Origin: JAJKIP01 sp040509055
GTDB taxonomy: Bacteria; Bacteroidota; Bacteroidia; Chitinophagales; Chitinophagaceae
Assembly: GCA_040509055.1 (NCBI GenBank)
Contig: JBEVLT010000123.1
Span: forward strand, 1-22,569
Length of the DNA: 22,569 nucleotides
Direction: 5' to 3'
The translations under genes were made by a program, and so were the position numbers. Of this stretch, positions 6,629 to 13,808 are shown in pieces (position 1 is the stretch's first letter; the number at the start of each line of letters is the position of its first letter). A model generated the notes under the pieces. The model saw only the letters and a list, made by a program, of their open reading frames with translations. It was not told the DNA's origin and made no database searches.

Positions 6629-8461
6629 TTAAAAACTGCTGGCAAATCCGAAATGAATCTTCGACTGGCGCAGGTTGAGCTCCAGGTCGCTGCGCTTGCC
6701 CACCGCCCAGGCCAGGTTGAAGATACCGGCCCTGGTGGTAAAGGACAGGCCGGCGCCCGTACCGATGTAGAAGTAGCTGGCGCCTGCATTGCGGCTGTTG
6801 TCCCGCCCCCAGCCCCCATCGGTAAACACATAAAAAAAGGCGTCCCGGCCGGCGCGATACCGGTATTCCGCCGTGCCGATGGCAAACTGCGAGAGATACT
6901 GGCTCTCTTCGTCGAAGCCGCGCAGCAGCCTGTAGCCGCCAATGCGGAAAAGCTCGTTGCGAAACAGGGCGCTGCTTTGCAGCCACCCGCCCTGCAGCGC
7001 TGCCTTCACGGTGCTGCGGCGCCCGCGGCCCAGCGGGAAATATTTTGCCGCCGTCAGCCGGATGCTGACCTGGTAGGTCTTCAGCCGGAGACTGTCGTAT
7101 AAGCGGGCAAAGTCGAATGAAGGATTGCCCGGGTCTTTCAGCTCCAGCACTTCATTGCTGCGCCTGATCTTTTTGATGCCGGCCGTTGTGGTGATGCGGA
7201 ATTCCGCCCCCGAGGCAGGATTGGGCCGGTAGTCCGTGCGGCTCACCTGGTAATCGAGACCAATGCTGGTAGTACTGACGCCGGCCTGGTCCGGCAAGCG
7301 GTATTGCTGCAGGATATAAACGGTATCCACCTGGTTCACGATGGTGCGGAACTGCTGCAGGAACAGGGCGCCCGACCGGTTGACATCAAATGCATAACGG
7401 GCGCCCAGCCGGAAGTCTACATTCAGGAAGGCGCTGTCGCGGCGAAACATATCGAAGCCAAGATCAAGCCCCACGGAACGGTTGAAGAGGAAGGGATGGC
7501 GGTACAGCAGGTGCAATTGCGGCGACTGTACCTGCAGCTGCTGCCAGTGCAGCCCGATGCTTTCCCCGGCGCCAAATGCGTTTTCGAGGGCAAGGTTTGC
7601 TTCGCCGGTCAGCAACAGCTTGCGGGAAGCCAGTTGCTCATTATTGGGCTGCAGCCCCACCAATACATTCACCTGGCTGCTTTGCCGCGCTTTCAGGTGC
7701 AGCTCCACCACCGCGCCGGTGCCCACCCATACTATCGTGGCCGGCGCTTCTTCCACCAGGAACGAAAGCTGCCCAATACGGCTGCCGATACGTTCCAGCT
7801 TTTCCCTGCTGAACGGGCTGCCGTCGGGTATATCAAGGTAATGCTGCAGGAAGCTGTTGGAAACCCTGGCCGTGCCAAATAAGCGGATACTGTCTACCCG
7901 GTATAGCGGACCCGGGTCCAGCCGCAGGCGGGCGGCAATTGTTCCGGCCGCAACCTGCAGGCTGTCGAGGTACACGGCGGCAAACGGGTAGCCGTTGTTT
8001 TCCATGTAGCGAAGCAGCCGCTCCTGCCACTGCCCCATCCGGGCAGGGTCTGCGTTTTCAGCGCCGGCATCTGCCTTCTTCCACCCGATGGCTGCCAGTA
8101 TTGCAGGATCGATGGAGCGGGTGTCCAGCAAGGTCCAGGTATATTTACTGCCCACGTAGAGCAGGATGGTGGCAAAGGTGGAATCATACCGCACACTGTC
8201 GATGGATGCATTGATATACCCGCTGGCCTGCAGGCCGGCCGGCAGGCGATTGATATAACGGGCGCATTCCTGCTGCGACGGGAACCCGGCCGGAATACCC
8301 GGCATGGTGACCGCCGCCGGGTCTTTGTCCACGTAGTGTATGCGGAGCTGATAATCCGCTGCGGCTGCTTTTTTCGAGGTTCCGGTGCGCGGTTGCGCTG
8401 CCACACCCAGGCAGAGCAGCATGGAAACAACAACCGATATTTGCAGTTTGAATCGATACAT
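6629..8461 (-). CDS. Omp85-superfamily outer-membrane protein (TamA/BamA-like, POTRA plus barrel)
   Basis: 610 residues from an ATG at 8461. The signal peptide MYRFKLQISVVVSMLLCLGVAAQ is followed by POTRA-like repeats (about 40-280), the last with the usual YRVDSIRLFGTARVSNSFLQHYLDIPDG pattern. The C-terminal half is a beta barrel ending in a terminal Phe (HFGFASSF), with ARYAFDVNRSGALFLQQF, LLRGFDEESQYLSQFAIGTAEYRYR and FTDGGWG. LLRGF is the place of the conserved VRGF/I element of Omp85 loop L6. At 610 residues it is close to TamA in length and shorter than canonical BamA, so it is probably a paralogue involved in inserting or exporting particular proteins. The frame is open upstream to 8941, but that part is antisense to hemW; the signal peptide fixes the start. 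Divergent from hemW, 69 bases apart. Confidence 0.87.
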   Translation of the reverse strand: MYRFKLQISVVVSMLLCLGVAAQPRTGTSKKAAAADYQLRIHYVDKDPAAVTMPGIPAGFPSQQECARYINRLPAGLQASGYINASIDSVRYDSTFATILLYVGSKYTWTLLDTRSIDPAILAAIGWKKADAGAENADPARMGQWQERLLRYMENNGYPFAAVYLDSLQVAAGTIAARLRLDPGPLYRVDSIRLFGTARVSNSFLQHYLDIPDGSPFSREKLERIGSRIGQLSFLVEEAPATIVWVGTGAVVELHLKARQSSQVNVLVGLQPNNEQLASRKLLLTGEANLALENAFGAGESIGLHWQQLQVQSPQLHLLYRHPFLFNRSVGLDLGFDMFRRDSAFLNVDFRLGARYAFDVNRSGALFLQQFRTIVNQVDTVYILQQYRLPDQAGVSTTSIGLDYQVSRTDYRPNPASGAEFRITTTAGIKKIRRSNEVLELKDPGNPSFDFARLYDSLRLKTYQVSIRLTAAKYFPLGRGRRSTVKAALQGGWLQSSALFRNELFRIGGYRLLRGFDEESQYLSQFAIGTAEYRYRAGRDAFFYVFTDGGWGRDNSRNAGASYFYIGTGAGLSFTTRAGIFNLAWAVGKRSDLELNLRQSKIHFGFASSF

Positions 8462-8530
8462 CCGGGCAGCCGGTCTCTCCGTTGAGCCGGAAAGAAGGGC
8501 AGCTAAAATATTCATTAAATCACAAACCCG

Positions 8531-9703
8531 TTGGCAGGCATTTACATCCACATTCCGTTTTGCAGGCAGGCCTGCCATTACTGCAATTTTCATTTCTCCA
8601 CTTCCCTGCGCTACAAGGACGAGCTGATCGACGCGTTGCTGAAGGAGATTGAACTGACTCCTCCCTTTACCACGGCAGCAGGCCTGCCCGAAACCATCGG
8701 AACGATTTATTTTGGCGGGGGCACTCCCAGCCTGTGTACGGGTACAGAAGTGGAACGCCTCCTGCAAACAATCCGGCAATCCTTTCCCGTTTCCGCCGAT
8801 GCGGAAATAACACTGGAAGCCAACCCCGATGATATCACTGATGAAAAGCTGGCCGCCTGGAAGACGGCAGGGATCAACCGGCTCAGCATCGGCATCCAAA
8901 GCTTCTTCGACGAGGACCTGCAGTGGATGAACCGGGCGCACAACAGCAGCCAGGCCTCAGGGAGCCTGGAATCTGCCGTCCGGCTGTTTGATAACATTAC
9001 GATCGACCTGATCTATGGCACGCCGCAGCTGACCAATGAGAAATGGGAGCACAACGTCCGCACCGCCATCGGGTATGGTATTCCGCACCTTTCCTGCTAT
9101 GCACTCACGGTGGAACCGAAGACACCACTGGACAAGCTGATCCGGCAACAGCAAAGCCCGGACACCGATCCGGCCCGGCAGTCGGAACAGTTCCTGCTGC
9201 TGATGGAGTGGACGAAAGAAGCCGGTTATGAACATTACGAGATCTCCAACTTTGCAAAGCCCGGATTTCGCAGCCGGCACAACTCGTCGTACTGGCAGGG
9301 CAAAAAATATTATGGATTCGGCCCCTCGGCCCATTCCTTCGACGGGGAAGCGCGCTGGTGGAATGTGGCCAATAATACCAGGTATATCCAAAGCATTCAG
9401 CAGGGCATCATCCCGCTGGAAAAGGAAGTGCTGACACCCGAACAGCGGCTCAACGAGTACATCATGATCTCGCTGCGGACGAGCGAGGGGCTGGAGTTGG
9501 GCAGAATCAGAGAGTTCAACATCAAAAGTTCAACGTCAAAAGTTCTAAGACAGCAGCTCGGGGATACCGTAGAGCTGATGCTGGAGAGAAGCAGAAAATA
9601 CATAGAGCGGGGGTTGATGGCAATGCAGGACGACAGGCTGGTGCTGACCAATGAAGGCAGACTGCTGGCGGATGGTATTGCAGCGGACCTGTTTGTCGGT
9701 TAA
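8531..9703 (+). CDS. hemW: HemW, radical SAM heme chaperone
   Basis: 390 residues from a TTG start at 8531. An in-frame stop (8516-8518) lies just upstream and no ATG is available before the catalytic motif, so TTG is effectively the only possible start. The N-terminus MAGIYIHIPFC carries the radical-SAM cluster motif C11-x3-C15-x2-C18 (CRQACHYC). The HemW-type Cys-Asn variation follows at residue 19, where coproporphyrinogen oxidases of this fold differ. Other landmarks are TIYFGGGTPSL, ITLEANPDD, GINRLSIGIQSFFDEDLQWMNRAH, DLIYGTPQL, HYEISNFAKPGFRSRHNSSYW and GFGPSAHSF. HemW binds heme and delivers it to target proteins. The C-terminal domain carries an 11-residue insertion encoded by a heptanucleotide repeat. 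The stop codon overlaps a small gene on the other strand by 4 bases. Confidence 0.93.
   Translation: MAGIYIHIPFCRQACHYCNFHFSTSLRYKDELIDALLKEIELTPPFTTAAGLPETIGTIYFGGGTPSLCTGTEVERLLQTIRQSFPVSADAEITLEANPDDITDEKLAAWKTAGINRLSIGIQSFFDEDLQWMNRAHNSSQASGSLESAVRLFDNITIDLIYGTPQLTNEKWEHNVRTAIGYGIPHLSCYALTVEPKTPLDKLIRQQQSPDTDPARQSEQFLLLMEWTKEAGYEHYEISNFAKPGFRSRHNSSYWQGKKYYGFGPSAHSFDGEARWWNVANNTRYIQSIQQGIIPLEKEVLTPEQRLNEYIMISLRTSEGLELGRIREFNIKSSTSKVLRQQLGDTVELMLERSRKYIERGLMAMQDDRLVLTNEGRLLADGIAADLFVG
9514..9548 (+). repeat. Five tandem heptanucleotides inside hemW
   Basis: Starting at 9514 the sequence reads GTTCAAC, ATCAAAA, GTTCAAC, GTCAAAA, GTTCTAA: five 7-base units, or a 14-base direct repeat (9515-9528 and 9529-9542) differing at one base. 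It encodes FNIKSSTSKV in the HemW C-terminal domain, where relatives have a shorter link between SEGLEL and the RKYIERGLM helix. I recall similar GTTCAAA/GTTCAAC heptad repeats as dispersed small repeats in Bacteroidota genomes, but could not check this. The reading frame is kept. Confidence 0.7.
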
Positions 9704-9807
9704 TGATGCCGGTGCTTATAGCGCCGGTATGCCTGGGAGATCGCCAGGCAGGCAAGCATCACCAGCACCGCAGCGGGACCAAAACCCTGGTAAGAAAACG
9801 GCATCAT
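9700..9807 (-). CDS. 35-residue single-pass membrane microprotein downstream of gpsA
   Basis: A short reading frame on the minus strand starts at tandem ATGs (9807 and 9804) and ends at the TAA at 9700-9702. It encodes 35 residues: a short N-terminal stretch MMPFSYQGFGP, one hydrophobic helix (about residues 11-26, AAVLVMLACLAISQA) and a basic tail of Arg, Lys and His (YRRYKHRHH). The positive-inside rule predicts the tail in the cytoplasm. It lies 18 bases behind the gpsA stop in the same direction, so it is probably co-transcribed, and overlaps the end of hemW tail-to-tail by 4 bases. I do not recognise a family. The composition (one membrane helix, charged end, clean fit into the space after gpsA) argues for a real gene, but nothing beyond that supports translation. 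Confidence 0.5.
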   Translation of the reverse strand: MMPFSYQGFGPAAVLVMLACLAISQAYRRYKHRHH

Positions 9808-9825
9808 GTTGTTTGTTTATACCTG

Positions 9826-10872
9826 TCAGACCATCACGCCTTCGATCTGTTTAAAGCCCTGGGCCGCTTTAACGTTTTCCCAAAGTATGCGGTAGATCGT
9901 TTCGGCAATAGGAATAGCCGCCTGCACCGTCTGGTTGATATGATAGATACATTTGGCTGCATTATAACCCTCCGCCACCATGTTCATTTCCAGCTGCGCC
10001 GCCTTAACAGAATAACCCTTGCCGATCATGTTGCCAAACATCCGGTTGCGGCTGTACAGCGAGTAGCAGGTCACCAGCAGATCGCCGAGGTACACGGAAG
10101 CCGCATAGTTGGGCGATTTGCGGTGGGTGATCGGGTCTTCTTCGCCTTCGTGCTCGCCGACCACGATATGCTCGGCGCCAAACTGGCGGAGAAAAACAGC
10201 CATTTCATCGGCTGCATTGGCAATGTATACACTCAGGAAATTATCGCCGTACTCCAGGCCGTGCGCAATACCTGCGCCCAGCGCATAAATATTTTTCAGC
10301 ACGGCAGCATACTGCACACCCAGTATATCGTGATTGATGACGGGATTGATATAATCCGTTTCGAAATGCGAAGCGATGAATGAAGCGGTAGTGGTATCGG
10401 TACCGGAAAAAGTAAGATAGGACAGTTTTTCCTCTGCCACTTCTTCGGCATGGCAGGGGCCCAGCACGGCAAAATAGTTTTCCAGCACTACACCGAACCG
10501 GCGGTGCAGGTAATCGTTCAGCAGGATATTCTGGTCCGGCAGGATGCCCTTCACTGCCGACACGATCTTTTTGCCTTCCCAGTCTTCCGGCTGCAGGTGG
10601 CCGATCACCGCCTCGATAAACGCCGAAGGAATGGCGATCACAATGATATCGGAAAGCCGGATCACTTCGCGCACGTCGGCCGACATGTTCAGCAACGCTG
10701 TATCAAACTCTACGGAGGAGAGATAAGAAGGATTGTGCCGCCGCTGGCGGATATGGCGGATGCTGTCCTCATTGCGTATCCACCAGTTTACCGGATGTTG
10801 CTTATCGGTAAGTATTTTGGCAAGGGCAGTGGCCCAGCTTCCGCTGCCGATGATTCCGAATTTCTGCACCAC
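9826..10872 (-). CDS. gpsA: Glycerol-3-phosphate dehydrogenase [NAD(P)+]
   Basis: 348 residues from a GTG at 10872. The frame is open to a TTG at 10908, but the family begins a few residues before the nucleotide-binding motif, here MVQKFGIIGSGSWATALAK (GSGSWA at residues 9-14), so the tandem GTG codons at 10872/10869 are the likely starts; no ATG is available. Other signatures are IAIPSAF, SAVKGI with Lys108, the GPCHAEEVA loop (usually GPSHAEE, here Cys for Ser), and the catalytic Lys193 in YAAVLKNIYALGAGI. It reduces dihydroxyacetone phosphate to sn-glycerol 3-phosphate for phospholipid synthesis in the cytoplasm. It lies 59 bases behind the efflux adaptor gene in the same direction. A GC hairpin (10912-10925) occupies part of the gap. 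Confidence 0.93.
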   Translation of the reverse strand: MVQKFGIIGSGSWATALAKILTDKQHPVNWWIRNEDSIRHIRQRRHNPSYLSSVEFDTALLNMSADVREVIRLSDIIVIAIPSAFIEAVIGHLQPEDWEGKKIVSAVKGILPDQNILLNDYLHRRFGVVLENYFAVLGPCHAEEVAEEKLSYLTFSGTDTTTASFIASHFETDYINPVINHDILGVQYAAVLKNIYALGAGIAHGLEYGDNFLSVYIANAADEMAVFLRQFGAEHIVVGEHEGEEDPITHRKSPNYAASVYLGDLLVTCYSLYSRNRMFGNMIGKGYSVKAAQLEMNMVAEGYNAAKCIYHINQTVQAAIPIAETIYRILWENVKAAQGFKQIEGVMV

Positions 10873-10911
10873 GTTCGTTAGAATTATTTTATTGATCCGG
10901 TATAGCAAGCC

Positions 10912-10925
10912 GGCAGGCGGCTGCC
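10912..10925 (-). other. Small GC hairpin between the adaptor gene and gpsA
   Basis: GGCAG (10912-10916) pairs with CTGCC (10921-10925) around a 4-base loop, and flanking AGCA/TGCT could extend the stem with bulges. It lies just past the adaptor stop codon on the minus strand. There is no T tract, so it is a weak terminator at best and may only slow or process the transcript. Confidence 0.25.
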
Positions 10926-10931
10926 ATGCTG

Positions 10932-12302
10932 CTATTTCTTTTCAAACAGTTTTTCCTTTGGCACCACAGTCACCTTCGCACCGTCCTTCAGCGTTTTGCT
11001 AACTGCTGTATAAGGACCTGTCACCACCTCTTCGCCACCCTTCAGCCCGCCGGTTATTTCTATGTAATTCAGGTCCTGTATGCCGGAGACCACCACCACT
11101 TTCTTTACGGTACCATCCGGCTGCACCACAAACACTACTTCTTCCAGCTCGTTGCCGGAAACCACAGGCTGGTTGCTGCCCTCCTCTTCCTCCCCGTCAT
11201 CTTTCTTTGCTTCCTGCTTTTTATCGGCGATGGTCTGGTCGCTGCCCTTTACCCGGGCATTCACGGCAGTAATGGCCACAGCCAGCACATTGTCACTACG
11301 CCTGGTGCGGATATCCGCACTGGCATTCATACCGGGCCGAAAGGGAAATTGCCTGGCTTTCGCCGGGTCCACCAGGTCTTTGTACGAAGCAGGATCCAGC
11401 CGTATCCGCACTTCGTAATTGGTTACATCGTTGGTAGCACCGGTGGCGCTGCTGGTTTTGGTGCTGCTGGCGATTTTGGTGACAACGCCTTTGAACTTCC
11501 GGTTGTTGTAGGCATCTACTTCCACATCGGCCGAATCGCCGATATTCACTTTCACAATATCGTTCTCGCCTACGTCCACCCGCACTTCCAGTACGCTCAT
11601 ATCCGCCACCGTCATCATCTCCGTACCCACGTTGAAGTTGTTGCCGGCTACCCGTTCGCCCCGTTTTATTTTCAGCGAGGAGATCACGCCATCCATGGGC
11701 GCTACCAGCGTAGTGCGGCCCAGGTCTTTGTTGGCCTTGGTCAAACCTGTTTGCGCCGCCTGCACGCTTGCTTTCAGGCTGCGGATATTCTGCTGGGCGG
11801 CGTTGTAATTCGCCTGTGCCGAGCGCAGCGTGGTCTCGTATTGCTCAAACTCGGCCCTGGAGATGACCTTCTGGTCATACAACGCCTTGTTGCGGTCATA
11901 AGCCTGTTTGGCCTGCGTAAGGTTGGCCTGCAGCACACCCAGCGCCGCTTCGCTGTTGGCCACGGTAGCCTGCGACTGGTTTACCTGCGAAGAAGCCTGG
12001 TCGCGATCCAGCGCATAAATGTCGGCATAGATACGGGCCAGCACCTGCCCTTTCTTCACGCTGTCGCCTTCTTCCACGTTCAGCTCGGTTACTTCACCGG
12101 CCACATCGGGGCTGATCTTGACCTCCACCTCCGGGTACACCTGTCCCGAAGCTGTTACGATCTCGATGACCGTGCGGCGGGTCACTTTTTCCACGGATAC
12201 TTTTTCTCCCTGGCCGCTGCCCCGGCCGGCCACTTTTGCAATCAACAGCACCAGCACCCCGATGCCCGCCACGATCAATATCCATTTTAATGCTTTCTTC
12301 AT
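10932..12302 (-). CDS. Periplasmic adaptor subunit of a tripartite efflux pump (HlyD/MacA family)
   Basis: 456 residues from an ATG at 12302, starting MKK followed by one N-terminal membrane anchor (about 5-23). Domain order is: first beta-barrel and lipoyl half (GQVYPEVEVKISPDVAGEVTELNVEEGDSVKKGQVLARI, 53-91), a long helical hairpin (about 99-195), second lipoyl half (LVAPMDGVISSLKIKRGERV), a beta-barrel domain, and a membrane-proximal domain (about 385-456). This is the MacA/HlyD plan; adaptors of this type bridge an inner-membrane transporter and TolC. An unusual Lys/Asp/Glu-rich insert lies at about 352-384 (core KKDDGEEEEGS). It follows the TolC gene by 10 bases, clearly one operon. No MacB-type ABC or RND pump gene follows; gpsA does. 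Confidence 0.9.
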   Translation of the reverse strand: MKKALKWILIVAGIGVLVLLIAKVAGRGSGQGEKVSVEKVTRRTVIEIVTASGQVYPEVEVKISPDVAGEVTELNVEEGDSVKKGQVLARIYADIYALDRDQASSQVNQSQATVANSEAALGVLQANLTQAKQAYDRNKALYDQKVISRAEFEQYETTLRSAQANYNAAQQNIRSLKASVQAAQTGLTKANKDLGRTTLVAPMDGVISSLKIKRGERVAGNNFNVGTEMMTVADMSVLEVRVDVGENDIVKVNIGDSADVEVDAYNNRKFKGVVTKIASSTKTSSATGATNDVTNYEVRIRLDPASYKDLVDPAKARQFPFRPGMNASADIRTRRSDNVLAVAITAVNARVKGSDQTIADKKQEAKKDDGEEEEGSNQPVVSGNELEEVVFVVQPDGTVKKVVVVSGIQDLNYIEITGGLKGGEEVVTGPYTAVSKTLKDGAKVTVVPKEKLFEKK

Positions 12303-12312
12303 AGCAATCTGA

Positions 12313-13743
12313 TTATAATTTTAATCCCTGCCCTTTGTAAAACTCCAGCAGCTTCATCTTGAACACATAATCGTATTGGGCGGAGAGCATGCTGATCTTT
12401 GCGTTGAACAGGTTGTTCTGGCTGATGATCAGGTCGATGGTATTCAGCAGTCCTACGTCGAACCGTTTGGTAGAAAAATCATACGCTTTCTGCGATGTCT
12501 CCACTGCCTTGCGTGATGCATGGTATTTATTCAGGGCAGTCACCGCATTGGCATGCGCCTGGTAAATGTCCTGCTTCAGCGTCATCTCACCCTGCTCCTT
12601 CTGCAGCTCCGCATTCACTACGTTCAGCTTTGCCTTTTTCCAGTTGGTACGGGCGATGCCGCCGTTCATGATCGGGATGCTCAGCCCCAGGCCCACAGAC
12701 TGGCTGAAATTGTTATTCAATTGCCGGAAGTACGAGTTTTTTGTATAGCCGGTAGGCAGGTTGGTCTGTGTATTTACGATATAGCTGGTGCCGCCCACAT
12801 CCACGAAGCCGATGGGGATGATGGTCGGCGAAAAATCTTTTCCCAGTATTCTCTGCGCATTGGAATAGCGGCTGTCCAGCCCGCCGAAAAAGACGAACGA
12901 AGGGTACAGGGCGCCGCGGGCCGCAGCGGCATTTTTGATAGCGGACTGCAGGTTCAATTCGTTGATCCGCTGCTGCGGCAGGTTGGCAATAGCCTGCGTG
13001 TACACAGCAGCCGGGTCCAGGTCGGCCAGCGACTCTACGGGTATGGATTCCACAGCCGGCACTTCCACTTCAAAAGGTTGGTCGGCCGGTATGTTCAGCA
13101 GGGCTTTGAACTGGAGCAGCGAAAGCGTATAGTTGGACTGCGCGGTGATCAGGTTGGCGCTGTCATTGGCCACCTGTGTTTCCAGTTGTGCCAGGTTCAG
13201 CTCAGGCAGGGCCCCCTCATCCACCTGTTTTTTTACATTGCCGGCCTGCTCCACGCTTTGCTTTACCTGCACTTCGGCCGTCTTGATCTGCTCGGCGCTC
13301 AGCAATATCTGCAGGTAGGCATTGGCCACGTTCAGGGCAATATCGTTTCGCGCCTTTTCGGCGCCTGCCATATAGGCTTCGGCCTGCAGGCGGTTGGCGG
13401 CGATTGTATTTTTCTTGCTGAACCAGTTGAAGAGGTCCAGGTTCAGGTTGACCGAGTGATTGGTAAAGGCAATCTCCGCATTGGTAAACTGGTTGGTGGA
13501 GGGGTCGATGGAGCGGCCGAACTGGAAACCGGCACTGTTCTGCATGTTGATCGTGGGAAACCGCGACAACATGCTTTGCTCATAGGTAAGCGCATAAATG
13601 CGCGCCTGCACATCCGCCTGGCGAACGGAAATATTATTTTTCAGCGCATAGTCCACGCTCCGGCGGAGGTCCCATTTTTCCTGCGCCTGCGCAGTCATGA
13701 AGAGCAGCAGGCAGCCTGCCAGCTTGATACAACGCACGATCAT
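12313..13743 (-). CDS. TolC family outer-membrane efflux channel
   Basis: 476 residues from an ATG at 13743, with a signal peptide ending TAQAQ (about residue 20). The rest has the two-fold repeated OEP pattern: WDLRRSVDYALKNNISVRQADVQ at the start of repeat one, a long helix with NDIALNVANAYLQILLSAEQI, PELNLAQLETQVANDSANLITAQSNYTLSLLQFKALLNIP, then the second repeat with GLSIPIMNGG, and KHASRKAVETSQKAYDFSTKRFDVGLLNTIDLIISQN-like helices near the end. TolC trimers form the outer-membrane and periplasmic exit duct for efflux pumps and type I secretion. First gene of an operon with the adaptor. A perfect -7 promoter box ends only 4 bases before the ATG, so the message may be leaderless, or translation may begin at the GTG two codons later. 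Confidence 0.9.
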   Translation of the reverse strand: MIVRCIKLAGCLLLFMTAQAQEKWDLRRSVDYALKNNISVRQADVQARIYALTYEQSMLSRFPTINMQNSAGFQFGRSIDPSTNQFTNAEIAFTNHSVNLNLDLFNWFSKKNTIAANRLQAEAYMAGAEKARNDIALNVANAYLQILLSAEQIKTAEVQVKQSVEQAGNVKKQVDEGALPELNLAQLETQVANDSANLITAQSNYTLSLLQFKALLNIPADQPFEVEVPAVESIPVESLADLDPAAVYTQAIANLPQQRINELNLQSAIKNAAAARGALYPSFVFFGGLDSRYSNAQRILGKDFSPTIIPIGFVDVGGTSYIVNTQTNLPTGYTKNSYFRQLNNNFSQSVGLGLSIPIMNGGIARTNWKKAKLNVVNAELQKEQGEMTLKQDIYQAHANAVTALNKYHASRKAVETSQKAYDFSTKRFDVGLLNTIDLIISQNNLFNAKISMLSAQYDYVFKMKLLEFYKGQGLKL

Positions 13744-13747
13744 ACCG

Positions 13748-13755
13748 CAAAATTA
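13748..13755 (-). promoter_or_regulatory. -7 box abutting the tolC-like gene
   Basis: On the minus strand TAATTTTG matches TANNTTTG exactly and is followed by C. Only four bases separate it from the ATG at 13743, so the expected transcription start coincides with the start codon. No clear TTG stands 19-21 bases upstream. If real, it drives the tolC/adaptor operon, possibly through gpsA. Confidence 0.5.
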
Positions 13756-13808
13756 ATTGAAAACGAGGGTCGCCAGCAGTGTTTTTGACAGGAGGGTATC
13801 TTCCCGTA

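Noticed and set aside
8462..8941. 160-codon N-terminal extension of the Omp85 gene
   Set aside because: It runs antisense through the start of hemW and the true signal peptide begins at 8461.
10926..13788. Long plus-strand frames opposite the adaptor and TolC genes
   Set aside because: Mirror frames of well-conserved proteins, with His/Arg/Gly-rich translations and no recognisable domains.
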